NCBI RefSeq assembly: GCF_036226685.1
Contig: NZ_CP109009.1
Location: 7,033,501-7,097,500, forward strand
DNA: 64,000 nucleotides
Source of the DNA: Streptomyces sp. NBC_00690
GTDB lineage: Bacteria > Actinomycetota > Actinomycetes > Streptomycetales > Streptomycetaceae
Direction of reading: 5' to 3'
Shown here: positions 51,934 through 61,341 of the stretch, piece after piece
Layout of the letters: each line of letters starts with the position of its first letter
How positions within the stretch are numbered: the first letter of the stretch is position 1
Notes under the pieces: generated by a model
The model's input: only the letters and a program-made list of their open reading frames with translations
The model's database searches: none
Told to the model about the DNA's origin: nothing
Program-made: the position numbers and the translations under genes

Positions 51934-52586
51934 GGGGCACCACCTCGTCCGGGGTGCACGGCGACGCCGGCCGTCGGTCCTCGGCGTTCCGATTCCGGGC
52001 GTGCGCTCGATCGGCGCGCTGCCCCGTCCATGCTCCGCACGGCCCACCCCCGGTTCTGCCCGACGCTCTCAACTGCCCTTGAACGGACACTCGTCGGGCT
52101 CCTCCACCCACGTGTCACCGTACGCCGCGGGCTGTGCCCCGCGTCCCTCGGTCCCTCGGGGCGGACTTCCGCGCGCTGGGGGATCGTGGGGGCGGGTACG
52201 TATGCCGCGATGTAGTGCATCAGTATGCAACAGGCTTGATACGTCACGACAGTTGACCGGGTACCAGTCCCTCAGGACGGCTGTGGGAGGGCGATCGGTG
52301 CCTGGTCGGCACCCCTCGATCAGGCCGCTTGCGGAGGTCCCTCCGTGGCGTGGGCGACGCAAGCCTGCGAGAGGTACGGGGCCGTCCCGCGAGGGGACCG
52401 TTCCCAGCGGAGTCGCGGTCACGGCCCGAGCTCCCGCCGTGACCGCGTTCCTGAGGGGCGGTGGCGCATACACCGCACAGGCGTACAGCCGTTCGAGATC
52501 GCCCCGGGCCGGACGGGCTCGATCCGCCCGTGGATTCCGAACCGCCCTGGGATGCGGTGCTCCGAGGTGCGGGGCACCATGGCCCC
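51934..52586. other. divergent upstream region of the MAB_1171c unit and DNA ligase
   Basis: About 650 bp between two diverging genes. No reliable coding frame is seen. A TGCAT-cagt-ATGCA palindrome lies at 52216-52229. It presumably contains promoters for both directions. Confidence 0.45.
52216..52229. promoter_or_regulatory. TGCAT-N4-ATGCA palindrome
   Basis: A short perfect inverted repeat in the divergent promoter region of the MAB_1171c unit. The arms are only 5 bp, so this is tentative. Confidence 0.25.
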
Positions 52587-54152
52587 ATGCTGCTGGCTCG
52601 ACTCGCCGACGTGTCCCGGGACGTGGCCGCGACGTCAGCGCGTTCGCGGAAGACCGAACTACTGGCCGAGCTCTTCTCGGACACCGACCCCGCGCTGGTC
52701 CCCCTGGTCATCTCCTACCTCGCCGGACGCGTCCCCCAAGGTCGCATCGGCATCGGATGGAGCACCCTCAAGGAGCCGCCGCCGCCCGCCCGCGACGCCA
52801 CCCTGACCGTCTTGGGCGTCGATCGGGCGCTCACCGCGCTCGCCGCACTCCAGGGCCCCGGCTCCCAGGGGGAGCGCAGACGCCTGGTGGCGCAGTTGAT
52901 GTCCGCCGCAACCGCCGAGGAGCAGCAGTTCCTCACCCGGCTGCTGATGGGGGAGGTGCGGCAAGGGGCACTCGACGCCATCGCCCTGGAGGCCGTCGCC
53001 CGGGCCGCGAACGCGCCGCCGCCAGCTGTGCGCCGTGCGGTCATGCTCGACGGCTCCCTCCCCCGGGTCGCACGAACGCTCCTCGCCGAAGGCCCGGACG
53101 CCCTCGCCCGGTTCCGGCTCAGGGTCGGCACCCCCGTACACCCGATGCTCGCTCACACCGCGAAGACGGTCGGCGATGCCGTACGAACGCTCGCCGCCCC
53201 CTGTGCGGTCGAGGAGAAGCTCGACGGCATCCGTATCCAGGTCCACCGGGATGGTGCGCTGATCCGTATCTTCACCCGGTCGCTCGACGACATCACCGAT
53301 CGGCTGCCCGAGGTGAGCGCGGCGGCACGCGGCATGGGAAGCGACCCCTTCATCCTCGACGGTGAGGTCATCGCGGTGGACGCGTCAGGCCGACCCGTGC
53401 CCTTCCAGGAGATCGCCTCCCGGGTGGGGTCGCGCACCGACGTGGCTGCGGCCCGTGCCGCGCTGCCCGTGTCGCCGGTCTTCTTCGACGTCCTGACCGC
53501 GGACGGCGAGGACACCCTCGACCTTCCCAGCGCCGAGCGCCATGCCGTCCTCGCCCGGGTCGTTCCCGAGCCGATGCGCATCCGGCGGACCGTGGTCCTT
53601 GACCCGTCGGACGATAGGCAGCTCACCGAGGCCGAGGAGTTCATGGCCGCCACCATGCGGCGCGGCCATGAAGGCGTCCTGGTCAAAGCGCTCGACGCGC
53701 CCTACTCGGCGGGCCGCCGCGGACGCTCCTGGTTGAAGGTGAAGCCCGTACACACCCTTGATCTGGTGGTCCTCGCCGCCGAATGGGGGCACGGTCGCCG
53801 TACCGGGACGCTCTCCAACCTCCATCTGGGCGCCCGCACCGCGGACGGCACCTTCGTGATGCTCGGCAAGACCTTCAAAGGACTGACGGACGAGATGTTG
53901 CGCTGGCAGACCGCCCGACTCGGTGAACTGGCGCTCGACGACGACGGATTCACGGTACGGGTGCGCCCCGAGTTGGTGGTGGAGATCGCCTACGACGGGG
54001 TGCAGCGCTCGTCGCGCTATCCGGCCGGGGTCACCCTGCGGTTCGCCCGGGTGTTGCGCCACCGCCCCGACAAGTCCGCCCGCGAGGCCGATACGGTGGA
54101 CCGGCTGCTCGAAGACGGCCCGGTGGTCGCGCCACCGGAGGCGGGGGCATAG
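52587..54152 (+). CDS. ATP-dependent DNA ligase
   Basis: A 521-residue ligase of the bacterial/archaeal LigB-like group. The N-terminal DNA-binding domain occupies about residues 1-190. The adenylation motif EEKLDGIR contains the nucleophilic Lys211. Further nucleotidyltransferase motifs are FILDGEVIAVD, EGVLVKALDAPYSAGRRG and WLKVKP. The C-terminal OB-fold (TGTLSNLHLGARTADGTFVMLGKTFKGLTDEML) is complete. It seals nicks using ATP, in addition to the essential NAD-dependent LigA that streptomycetes also have. The ATG at 52587 is preferred for homology with known N-termini, although its ribosome binding site is weak. Confidence 0.92.
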   Translation: MLLARLADVSRDVAATSARSRKTELLAELFSDTDPALVPLVISYLAGRVPQGRIGIGWSTLKEPPPPARDATLTVLGVDRALTALAALQGPGSQGERRRLVAQLMSAATAEEQQFLTRLLMGEVRQGALDAIALEAVARAANAPPPAVRRAVMLDGSLPRVARTLLAEGPDALARFRLRVGTPVHPMLAHTAKTVGDAVRTLAAPCAVEEKLDGIRIQVHRDGALIRIFTRSLDDITDRLPEVSAAARGMGSDPFILDGEVIAVDASGRPVPFQEIASRVGSRTDVAAARAALPVSPVFFDVLTADGEDTLDLPSAERHAVLARVVPEPMRIRRTVVLDPSDDRQLTEAEEFMAATMRRGHEGVLVKALDAPYSAGRRGRSWLKVKPVHTLDLVVLAAEWGHGRRTGTLSNLHLGARTADGTFVMLGKTFKGLTDEMLRWQTARLGELALDDDGFTVRVRPELVVEIAYDGVQRSSRYPAGVTLRFARVLRHRPDKSAREADTVDRLLEDGPVVAPPEAGA

Positions 54153-54159
54153 CGCCACG

Positions 54160-54187
54160 CAGGAGCCAGGAGCCAGGAGCCAGGAGC
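54160..54187. repeat. four tandem 7-bp repeats
   Basis: CAGGAGC is repeated four times in tandem immediately after the ligase gene, in a 152-bp convergent spacer. Its function is unknown. Confidence 0.6.
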
Positions 54188-54304
54188 GCCCGCGCCCGGA
54201 CCCCTACCACTGCCTGCGCTGCCGCGGAAGCTGTGCGCCGAAGCTGCCCGTCGGCGTCGCCGCGGTCCGTCGAGCGCCGACTCAGCGGACCACGGCAACC
54301 CGGA

Positions 54305-55156
54305 TCACTCCTTCCAGGCGCCCTCCACCACCGCGTCCCGGGCGAAGTCCACGAAGTCCTTCGCGGCGCGCCCCAGCAGCTCGCGCACGGTGTCGGTGGT
54401 CGACGCGTTGTGCCCGCCCATCAGCATGGTGCACAGCGCCGCCAGCCAGGCGGCGTCCGGCTCGGGGAATCCGACCTGCTGGAGCAGGGCGGCGAACTCG
54501 TTCTCCAACACCGGCAGATACTTCACCTCGCGGCCGAGCGCGGCCCCCAGGTCCGTGGCCGCCTGCCCGAACGTGAGCAGCCGCGGGCCGGTGATCTCGT
54601 ACGTCTGGCCCAGATGGCCGTCCTCGGTCAATGCGGCCACCACGACGTCGGCCAGGTCGTCCACGTCGATGAACGGTTCGGGCGTCTGCCCTCCGGGAAA
54701 GGCGATCGCCCCCTGGGCGACACTGTCCGCCAACACGCCTTCGGAGAAGTTCTGGGCGAAGAAGGCCGCTCGTACGACCGTCAGCGGCACCCCCGACTTC
54801 CGTAGCGCATCCTCCGCCGTCACCGCTTCCGGCTCACCGCGGCCCGACAGCAACACCAGGCGCTGCACTCCTTGCGCCGCGGCCACCTGGCCGAAAGCGC
54901 TCATAGCCTCGACGGCTCCGGGCGCCGCGAGATCGGGGTAGAAGGCGACGTACACCGAGGTCACCCCTTGCACCGCCGGGGCCCAGGTCGCCGGGGACTC
55001 CCAGTCGAAGACGACCTCGCCCGCACCGCTCCCGGGGGTGCGGGAACCCGCCCGGACCGGGGTGCCCCGGGTGCGCAGCCGCGCCGCCACCCGTCGGCCC
55101 GTCTTGCCCGTCGCCGCCGTCACCAACACCGTGTCCTGCTCTGCATTCGCTGTCAT
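54305..55156 (-). CDS. NmrA-like NAD(P)-binding oxidoreductase
   Basis: A 283-residue atypical short-chain dehydrogenase. The dinucleotide-binding motif is VLVTAATGKTGRRVAARL (residues about 10-27). The later GVQRLVLLSGRGEPE, LTVVRAAFFAQNFSEG, PFIDVDDLADVVVAAL and YEITGPRLLTFGQAATDL segments are hallmarks of the NmrA/azoreductase-like group. Many such proteins act as redox sensors or quinone reductases. The ATG at 55156 gives the proper N-terminus. It is transcribed away from an AraC-type regulator 80 bp distant, a common regulator/target arrangement. Confidence 0.86.
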   Translation of the reverse strand: MTANAEQDTVLVTAATGKTGRRVAARLRTRGTPVRAGSRTPGSGAGEVVFDWESPATWAPAVQGVTSVYVAFYPDLAAPGAVEAMSAFGQVAAAQGVQRLVLLSGRGEPEAVTAEDALRKSGVPLTVVRAAFFAQNFSEGVLADSVAQGAIAFPGGQTPEPFIDVDDLADVVVAALTEDGHLGQTYEITGPRLLTFGQAATDLGAALGREVKYLPVLENEFAALLQQVGFPEPDAAWLAALCTMLMGGHNASTTDTVRELLGRAAKDFVDFARDAVVEGAWKE

Positions 55157-55236
55157 GACACCAGGTTCGATCATCCATCGTGGACGATCCATGCTCCAGA
55201 GGCTCAGTTCCATACGTATCCGTCTAGGATGCTTCC
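55157..55236. promoter_or_regulatory. divergent promoter region of oxidoreductase and AraC gene
   Basis: An 80-bp gap with the imperfect direct repeats GATCATCCAT and GACGATCCAT, 14 bp apart (near 55170 and 55184), the usual form of AraC-type binding sites. They are presumed operators for the adjacent regulator. Confidence 0.4.
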
Positions 55237-56229
55237 ATGGATGCACTTGCCGGACTGTTGGACGGGCCTCGCGCCCGTGAAGCCTTCCTGCTCCGCATGG
55301 TGATGTCCCCGCCCTGGTCCATTCGGGTCGAGGACGAGGCACCCTTGTCCCTGATGTGCCTGACCGAGGGGGCCGCCTGGATCGTCCCCGACGGCGGGGA
55401 CCCGGTCCGACTCCACCCCGGTGATCTGGCCGTCATGCGCGGTCCGGTGCCCTACACCGTCGCGGACAGCCCCGACACCGCACCTCAGGTGGTGGCCGGC
55501 CCCGGCGGTACCTGCCGCACCCTGTGGGGGGAGCCGCTCGACCAGGCCATGCGCATGGGCGTACGAACCTGGGGCAACGACGAGCACGGCTCCACCGTCG
55601 TCCAGGTCGGCACCTACCAGGTGCAGAGCGAGGTCAGCGACAGACTGCTCGACGCGCTGCCCCCGCTGGTCCACCTCCCCGCCGACACCTGGAAGTGCCC
55701 ACTGCTGCCCTTCCTCGCCGAGGAGATGGAGCGCGAGGAGCCGGGGCAGAGCGTGATGCTCGACCGGACGTTGGACCTGCTGTTGGTCGCCGCCCTGCGC
55801 TCCTGGTTCGCCCGGCCCGAGGCCCACGCCCCGGCGTGGTACGTCGCCCTGGGCGACCCCGTCGTGGGGCGAGCCCTACGGCTGATGCAGAACGACCCGG
55901 CCCACCCCTGGACGGTGGCTTCCCTCGCCGGCGCCTGTGGTGTCTCCCGGGCCCAACTCGCCCGACGTTTCCATGAACTCGCGGGCGAGCCGCCGATGAC
56001 CCACCTCACGCGCTGGCGCCTCGACCTCGCCGCCGATCTGCTGCGCACCACGAACGCCACGATCGACACCGTGGCCCGCAAAGTCGGCTACAGCGGTTCG
56101 TTCGCACTGAGCGCCGCCTTCAAACGGGTCCGCGGCATCAGCCCGCAGGAACACCGCACGGGAACCGCATTGCCGACACGGCAACGACCCTCGTCCGCAC
56201 ATCGGTCACGGGCGATTCTGATTCCATGA
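55237..56229 (+). CDS. AraC-family regulator with cupin domain
   Basis: A 330-residue regulator. The N-terminal cupin-type effector domain (about residues 1-190) contains LSLMCLTEGAAWIVPDGGDPVRLHPGDLAVMRGPVPYTVAD. The C-terminal double HTH (about 205-310) has WTVASLAGACGVSRAQLARRFHELAGEPPMTHLTRWRLDLAADLLRTT and IDTVARKVGYSGSFALSAAFKRVRGISPQEHR. It belongs to the type that controls a divergent reductase gene in Streptomyces, consistent with the NmrA-like gene 80 bp away. The effector is unknown. Confidence 0.9.
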   Translation: MDALAGLLDGPRAREAFLLRMVMSPPWSIRVEDEAPLSLMCLTEGAAWIVPDGGDPVRLHPGDLAVMRGPVPYTVADSPDTAPQVVAGPGGTCRTLWGEPLDQAMRMGVRTWGNDEHGSTVVQVGTYQVQSEVSDRLLDALPPLVHLPADTWKCPLLPFLAEEMEREEPGQSVMLDRTLDLLLVAALRSWFARPEAHAPAWYVALGDPVVGRALRLMQNDPAHPWTVASLAGACGVSRAQLARRFHELAGEPPMTHLTRWRLDLAADLLRTTNATIDTVARKVGYSGSFALSAAFKRVRGISPQEHRTGTALPTRQRPSSAHRSRAILIP

Positions 56230-56314
56230 GCGATCACCGCCACCGGGCAACCCGGCTGGACGGGGGGCGAGTTGACAGGGGTGCCCGCTGCTCCCGACGC
56301 CCGGGTGGTGCGGC

Positions 56315-56770
56315 TCAGGGGCAGGGTTCAAGCTGCCACTGCTGACCGGGGGAGTCGCTGTCCTCCCACTGCTGCACCCGGGCGCCGCCCTCCTTGCTGC
56401 CGTCGGCGACCTCCAGGAGGAGCCCGCTGATGAAGCTGACGATGGAGACCGTGCCCGGGGCGTCGAGCCGCTGCTCGACGATCCACTCCTGGGCGCCGAA
56501 GTTGTTGGCGCGCCACTGCTGGACGCGGGCCCCGTTCTCGGTGGAGGCATTGGCCACGTCGAGTCGTTTGCCGCTGGCGACGCTCACGAAGTGGTAGAGA
56601 CCGCCGCCGTTCGGTACCGGGTCGATCTGCCACTGCTGGGCGACGGAACCGTCCTCCACGCCCTGCTGCACCACGGCGCCGCTGCCCTTCGCCCCGCGGT
56701 ACACCTCCAGGAGCAGTCCACTGCCGGTGTTGCGCACCAGGTACCGGCCGGCCGAGAGGGCCCCGCTCAC
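56315..56770 (-). CDS. ricin-type beta-trefoil lectin domain protein
   Basis: A 151-residue protein made of a single ricin-type beta-trefoil. The three internal repeats each end in a QxW motif (AQQWQID, AQEWIVE, GQQWQLE) and contain the GLLLEV/KRLDVA motifs. It has no signal peptide and no catalytic domain, so it is probably a cytoplasmic sugar-binding module. The GTG start has AGGAG 8 nt upstream. The next upstream gene (aldo/keto reductase) is separated by 126 bp. Confidence 0.87.
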   Translation of the reverse strand: MSGALSAGRYLVRNTGSGLLLEVYRGAKGSGAVVQQGVEDGSVAQQWQIDPVPNGGGLYHFVSVASGKRLDVANASTENGARVQQWRANNFGAQEWIVEQRLDAPGTVSIVSFISGLLLEVADGSKEGGARVQQWEDSDSPGQQWQLEPCP

Positions 56771-56896
56771 GTCATGTACTCCTTGCTCGACCCAACACTC
56801 ACATCGAACAAGTGTACGAGAATATGGGAGGTGTTGCGACCCATGACCGCATGGAAGGACGGGCGGCCCGGGTCGCCGAGGTGAACGACCTGCGTC

Positions 56897-57730
56897 TCAG
56901 GCGACGTTGAAGGTCGCCGGGTCCGGCCCCAGCCGCCGGTCCTCGTTGAGCGCCTTCAGGGCGGCCAGGTCGTCCGCGTCGAGTTCGAACCCGAACACAT
57001 CGAGGTTCTCCTGGATGCGGGAAGGCGTCACCGACTTGGGGATCACCACATTGCCCAGCTGAAGGTGCCAGCGCAGCACCACCTGGGCCGGGGTGCGGTC
57101 GTGCTTGTGCGCCACGGCCACGACCGTGGGGACCTCCAGCAGGCCCTTGCCCTGCCCCAGCGGTGACCATGCCTCGGTCGCGATGCCGTGCCGGGCGTGG
57201 AACTCCCGGGAGGCTTCCTGCTGGAGATGGGGGTGGAGCTCGATCTGGTTGACGGCCGGGACCACGGACGTCTTGTCGAACAGCCGCTCCAGGTGCTCCG
57301 GCAGGAAGTTCGAGACGCCGATCGCCTTGACCCTGCCGTCCGCCAGGATCTTCTCGAAGGCCCGGTAGGTGTCCGCCGCGGTGTCCTGTGCAGGCATGGG
57401 CCAATGGATCAGATACAGATCCGCGTAGTCCAGACCCAGCCGGTCCAAGGATGCGTCGAACGCGCGCAGGGTGGAGTCGTACCCCTGGTCGCTGTTCCAC
57501 AGCTTGGTGGTGATGAAGAGGTCCTCGCGGGGCAGTCCGGAGGTGGCGACCGCTCGGCCCGTACCGGTTTCGTTCTCATAGACGGCCGCCGTGTCGATGC
57601 TGCGGTATCCGGCCTCCAGGGCCGTGGTCACCGCCCGCTCCGCCTCGTCGTCCGGCACCTGCCAGACTCCGAATCCGAGCTGGGGCATCGCGACACCGTT
57701 GTTGAGGGTGATGGAGGGGACCTTGCTCAC
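56897..57730 (-). CDS. aldo/keto reductase
   Basis: A 277-residue NADPH-dependent oxidoreductase with a TIM-barrel fold. The catalytic tetrad is Asp46 and Tyr51 (SIDTAAVYENE), Lys76 (ITTKLW) and His109 (LIHWP). The cofactor-binding signature VIPKSVTPSRIQENLDVFGFEL is complete. It is close to 2,5-diketo-gluconate/prostaglandin-type reductases (AKR5), although the natural substrate is unknown. The GTG start has AAGGA 10 nt upstream. No co-transcribed partner is evident. Confidence 0.92.
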   Translation of the reverse strand: MSKVPSITLNNGVAMPQLGFGVWQVPDDEAERAVTTALEAGYRSIDTAAVYENETGTGRAVATSGLPREDLFITTKLWNSDQGYDSTLRAFDASLDRLGLDYADLYLIHWPMPAQDTAADTYRAFEKILADGRVKAIGVSNFLPEHLERLFDKTSVVPAVNQIELHPHLQQEASREFHARHGIATEAWSPLGQGKGLLEVPTVVAVAHKHDRTPAQVVLRWHLQLGNVVIPKSVTPSRIQENLDVFGFELDADDLAALKALNEDRRLGPDPATFNVA

Positions 57731-58000
57731 GAGGGGGGAATCCTTACGTCGTCGGTGGGTGCTCTCCCATTCTCCCTGGAAGAACGATCATTCTCGGGAG
57801 GTCATTCCCTTGCAACCGACGGTACGGCCAAGGGGAGGCATCTCGCTTTCGTTCGAGCGTTCGATGGGGGTGGTGGAAGGGCGCGATGGCGGTGTGTGCC
57901 CGTCGCTCATGGGTCTTCGGGGTTCGGGGAGCACCGTGATCCATATGGGTCGTGTGCGGCCCCGCTCGCGGTGGTCGGCTGCCCGTTGTCGGTTGGGTTG

Positions 58001-58025
58001 CAGTGAGCAGTGAGCAGTGAGCAGT
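58001..58025. repeat. three tandem 7-bp repeats
   Basis: CAGTGAG occurs three times in tandem, followed by a partial copy, in the gap after the Trypco1-like gene. A different heptamer is similarly repeated at 54160. Confidence 0.5.
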
Positions 58026-58031
58026 GCGGGC

Positions 58032-58316
58032 TCAGGGCGCGTTCGGTTCCCGCTCCACGGTGAGGGTGACCTCGAAGCGCGGCTCACTGGCTACGGCCCC
58101 CGCTTCGGCCGCCGGCGTCAGTCCGAAACTGACCTCCATGCCGGAGATCTGCCAGCCGTCCTCTTCGGGCGTCTGTTCCAGCGACCGCTGGGCGATCCGC
58201 GATGCCTGGACGATGACCTTTTCCACCTCCGCCGAGCGCTCGCCCGGTGTGGGCGCGGGCCTCGTACCGTCGGTGATCCGACCGAGCGCCACGGTCTCGA
58301 CCTTGACCTCGGTCAT
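58032..58316 (-). CDS. small Trypco1 (CU044_2847)-like protein
   Basis: A 94-residue protein. MTEVKVETVALGRITDGTRPAP opens it and the C-terminal GMEVSFGLTPAAEAGAVASEPRFEVTLTVERE resembles the Trypsin-co-occurring domain 1 (CU044_2847) signature, with EVEFG-x-x-L-x-A-x-AGAV-x-FxVTLxW in relatives. These domains are usually found with trypsin-like peptidase or effector modules in Streptomyces conflict-type systems. None is adjacent here. GGGGGAGGT precedes the ATG at 58316 by 6 nt. The assignment is from memory of the family pattern, so confidence is moderate. Confidence 0.65.
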   Translation of the reverse strand: MTEVKVETVALGRITDGTRPAPTPGERSAEVEKVIVQASRIAQRSLEQTPEEDGWQISGMEVSFGLTPAAEAGAVASEPRFEVTLTVEREPNAP

Positions 58317-58594
58317 CCGGTGACCTCCCCCGTCAAGCCTGTTCTCCATTGCGTCGTGCCGGCCGTCGTGACCGGCCCATGCGACGTCCGGATGGCACGC
58401 TGGGTGGGCCCGTCGGTCTACGGTGACCGGCGCGGCCCAGCCTAGCCATGCGTTCCACCACACGGGGATGCTTCCGGACACAAGATCGAGAAAGCTCGTA
58501 CCGGTGGGCGGCAACGCATCCCGCCGCTCCTCGTCTCGCTCCTGCGCCGGGACCCGGCTGCCGCCGTGGAGTGTGCGGGGGCCAACGCGCCCTC

Positions 58595-59323
58595 CTACTC
58601 GCGCAGTTCGGTCTCCAACTCGCGCACGAGCGCCGCGGCGTCGTCGAGGACCCGTACCTCCAGGGCGTCCATGTTCGGATCGGCCGCCCTTCGTGTACGG
58701 GCCTTCGCCAGGCAGTCGGCGTGGGCTCCCCCCAGATGGATCAGAGGGTCGTGCCGCTGGAGCAGGGAGACGAGCACGGCCCGACCGTGCGTGGCCTCGG
58801 CGGTGGGGCCCACGGCGACCTGGGCCAGGATCAACGCCGTCATGGCCCAGTCGAGCGCCGGGTGCCCCTCCTCGGTGTTGCGCCAGTCGATCACCATCGG
58901 CCCGCTCGGGGTGAGCATCACATTGTCCGGATGCAGATCCAGATGCAGCACCCGGTGTTCGGGATCGGCGGAGACGCGGGCGGGAATCGTGTGGAGGCGG
59001 TGCAGGAGATCGGCGAGCATGGCACCCGTCTGATCGGCGGAGACTGCGGCCTGCCGCATCGCCTTGCGCAGGGTGGGCCCGGACAGTCGCTGCAGGACGA
59101 GTTCACCGCGGGTCGCGTGTGAAACCACCTGGGCCTCGGGACCCTGGTTGCCCTCGGACGACCGCACACCCGGTACCGGGTAGCCGTATTCGGCGACATG
59201 GCGCATGACGAGTGCTTCGGCGGTTGCGTCGCCCCCATCCCGGTATCGACGCAACACCCATCGGTCGTCGATCGCGAACACATCCGCTGAACGGCCGAAC
59301 CCGACCAGTTCCCCCAAGCTCAT
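58595..59323 (-). CDS. aminoglycoside phosphotransferase-family kinase
   Basis: A 242-residue kinase-fold protein. The catalytic loop is VLHLDLHPDNVMLT, containing the Brenner motif HxDxxxxN, followed by the metal-binding IDWRN (DFG equivalent). The upstream lobe has FGRSADVFAIDDRWVLRRYRDG, with the ATP-lysine replaced by Arg in WVLRRY. It is small for APH enzymes. Substrates of this group range from aminoglycosides to choline and homoserine, and none can be named. The start has no strong ribosome binding site. Confidence 0.83.
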   Translation of the reverse strand: MSLGELVGFGRSADVFAIDDRWVLRRYRDGGDATAEALVMRHVAEYGYPVPGVRSSEGNQGPEAQVVSHATRGELVLQRLSGPTLRKAMRQAAVSADQTGAMLADLLHRLHTIPARVSADPEHRVLHLDLHPDNVMLTPSGPMVIDWRNTEEGHPALDWAMTALILAQVAVGPTAEATHGRAVLVSLLQRHDPLIHLGGAHADCLAKARTRRAADPNMDALEVRVLDDAAALVRELETELRE

Positions 59324-59517
59324 GACGAGAACACTAGTTCAACGGATGCGCCGTCAGTCGGCGCATCCCCCAAGTCCGGCAGCGACCCTGGGCCGTCGGG
59401 GCACGGTGCACCGCTGGGGTCGGCCGGACACCCGCGCCCCGGGTGTTCGACGCTGGGTAGGCGGCCGGGTCGACGCGGCGCTGTCGCCGTGGTGCCTGCG
59501 GTGTGCGTGCCCCGGCG

Positions 59518-61341
59518 TCAACGGTAGAGCGCCGCCACTTCCGCGGTGTACGCCTCCTCGATCGCCCTGCGCTTCAGCTTGAGTGATGGGGTCAGCAACC
59601 CCTGTTCCTCGCTGAAGGGCTGGGCCAGTATCCGGAACGTCCGGATCGCCTCCGCCTGTGACACCAGGGAGTTGGCCGCGACGACGGCCCTGCGGATCTC
59701 CGTCTCCAACTCCGGGTCCCGCACCGACTCGGCCGGGCCGAGCGGGCTCCGGCGTCGCATCCTCAGCCAGTGCTCCACGGCTTCCTGGTCCAGGGTGACC
59801 AGGGCCGCGATGTAGGGGCGGTCATTGCCGACGAGGAGGCACTGTGAGACCAGAGGATGGGCCCGCACCCGTTCTTCCAGTACGACCGGGGACACGCTCT
59901 TGCCGCTGGAGGTCACCAGTACCTCCTTCTTCCGCCCGGTGATGGTCAGATAGCCGTCGTCGTCGAGGGAGCCGAGGTCCCCCGTGGCCAACCACCCCTC
60001 GCGCAGCACGGAATCGGTGCCCTTGCGGTCGTTGAGGTAGCCGGCGAACACATGGGGTCCGTGCAGCCACACCTCGCCGTCCTTGGCTATGTGGACGGTG
60101 GTCCCCGGGACGGGCTGTCCCACCGTGCCGTAGCGGGGACGTTCCGGCGGGTTCACCGTCGCCGCCGCCGTCGACTCCGTGAGCCCGTAGCCCTCGTAGA
60201 CCGGTACACCCGCACCCGCGAAGAAGAGCCCGAGTCGCCGCTCCATGCCCGAGCCCCCGGACATGGCGTGGCGCACCCGGCCGCCCATCATCTCGCGCAG
60301 CTTGGTGTACACGGCCTTGTCGAAGAACTGGTGTTGCATCCGCAGTGACGCGGACGGTCCGGGACCGAGTCCGAAGGCGCGGTGTTCCACGGCCTCGGCG
60401 TAGCGCACGGCGACTTCGACGGCGCGGTCGAACGGGCCGATCCGCCCTTCCGCCTCCGCCCTGCGCCGTGCGGTGTGGAAGATCTTCTCGAAGACGTACG
60501 GCACGGCCAGGAGGAACGTCGGCCTAAAGGTCCGTAGGTCCGGGAGCAACTCGGCTTCACGAAGGCTCGGTTGGTGTCCGAACCGCACTCCGCTGCGGAT
60601 CGCGGCGACCTCGACCATCCGGCCGAAGACATGGGCTAGGGGCAGGAAGAGGAGGGTGGCCGGCGAACTGCTCGGGCGGGTGCGGAACAGCGGCGCCCAG
60701 CGGGCCGCCAGGGTGTCCGCTTCGAACATCAGATTGGCGTGCGAGATGACACAGCCACGGGGCCTTCCGGTGGTGCCGGAGGTGTAGATCACGGTGGCCG
60801 TGGAGTCGGGGGTCACCGCACGCCGGTGCCGGTGCACCACCTCGTCGTCGATGTGCGCACCCGCTGCGACCAGGCGGCCCACCACACCGGCGTCGAGTTG
60901 CCACAGCCGCTTCAGGAGCGGCAGCCGTCCGATGACCGATCCGACCGTCATCGCATGGTCCTCGTGCTCGACCAGGCAGGCCGAGACTTCGGCGTGGTGC
61001 AGTATCCACAGGACCTGTTCCGTGGATGAGGTGGGGTAGATGGGGACCGACTGGGCCCCGACCGTCCAGATCGCGAAGTCGAACAGCGTCCACTCGTACC
61101 GTGTACGGGACATCAGCGCCACGCGATCGCCGAAGCGCACTCCCTGGGAGATGAGCCCCTTGGCCAGCGAGAGCACCTCGTCCCGGAACTGGCCGGAACT
61201 GATGTCGCGCCAGATGCCGTCCGCGTCCTTGCGCCCGAGCGCGATGTGACCGGGATCGTCCCGGGCGCGGTCGAAAACGGCATCGGCCACTCCACCGACC
61301 AGGGGCGATGTGTCCAATGGCGGGACAGTGAACTCGCGCAA
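59518..61341 (-). CDS. long-chain fatty-acid-CoA ligase
   Basis: A 607-residue AMP-forming acyl-CoA ligase. Motifs of the ANL superfamily are present in order: the phosphate loop YTSGTTGRPRG, GYGLTESTAAATVNPP, the GWLATGDLG region and KEVLVTSSGKSVSPVVLEERV with the catalytic Lys near its end. It converts long-chain fatty acids and CoA with ATP to acyl-CoA. The TTG at 61341 (then REFTVPPLD) is chosen because GGAG lies 7 nt upstream and homologues start with MREF. An AACGA-N11-TCGTT inverted repeat lies just upstream (61459-61479). Confidence 0.9.
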   Translation of the reverse strand: MREFTVPPLDTSPLVGGVADAVFDRARDDPGHIALGRKDADGIWRDISSGQFRDEVLSLAKGLISQGVRFGDRVALMSRTRYEWTLFDFAIWTVGAQSVPIYPTSSTEQVLWILHHAEVSACLVEHEDHAMTVGSVIGRLPLLKRLWQLDAGVVGRLVAAGAHIDDEVVHRHRRAVTPDSTATVIYTSGTTGRPRGCVISHANLMFEADTLAARWAPLFRTRPSSSPATLLFLPLAHVFGRMVEVAAIRSGVRFGHQPSLREAELLPDLRTFRPTFLLAVPYVFEKIFHTARRRAEAEGRIGPFDRAVEVAVRYAEAVEHRAFGLGPGPSASLRMQHQFFDKAVYTKLREMMGGRVRHAMSGGSGMERRLGLFFAGAGVPVYEGYGLTESTAAATVNPPERPRYGTVGQPVPGTTVHIAKDGEVWLHGPHVFAGYLNDRKGTDSVLREGWLATGDLGSLDDDGYLTITGRKKEVLVTSSGKSVSPVVLEERVRAHPLVSQCLLVGNDRPYIAALVTLDQEAVEHWLRMRRRSPLGPAESVRDPELETEIRRAVVAANSLVSQAEAIRTFRILAQPFSEEQGLLTPSLKLKRRAIEEAYTAEVAALYR

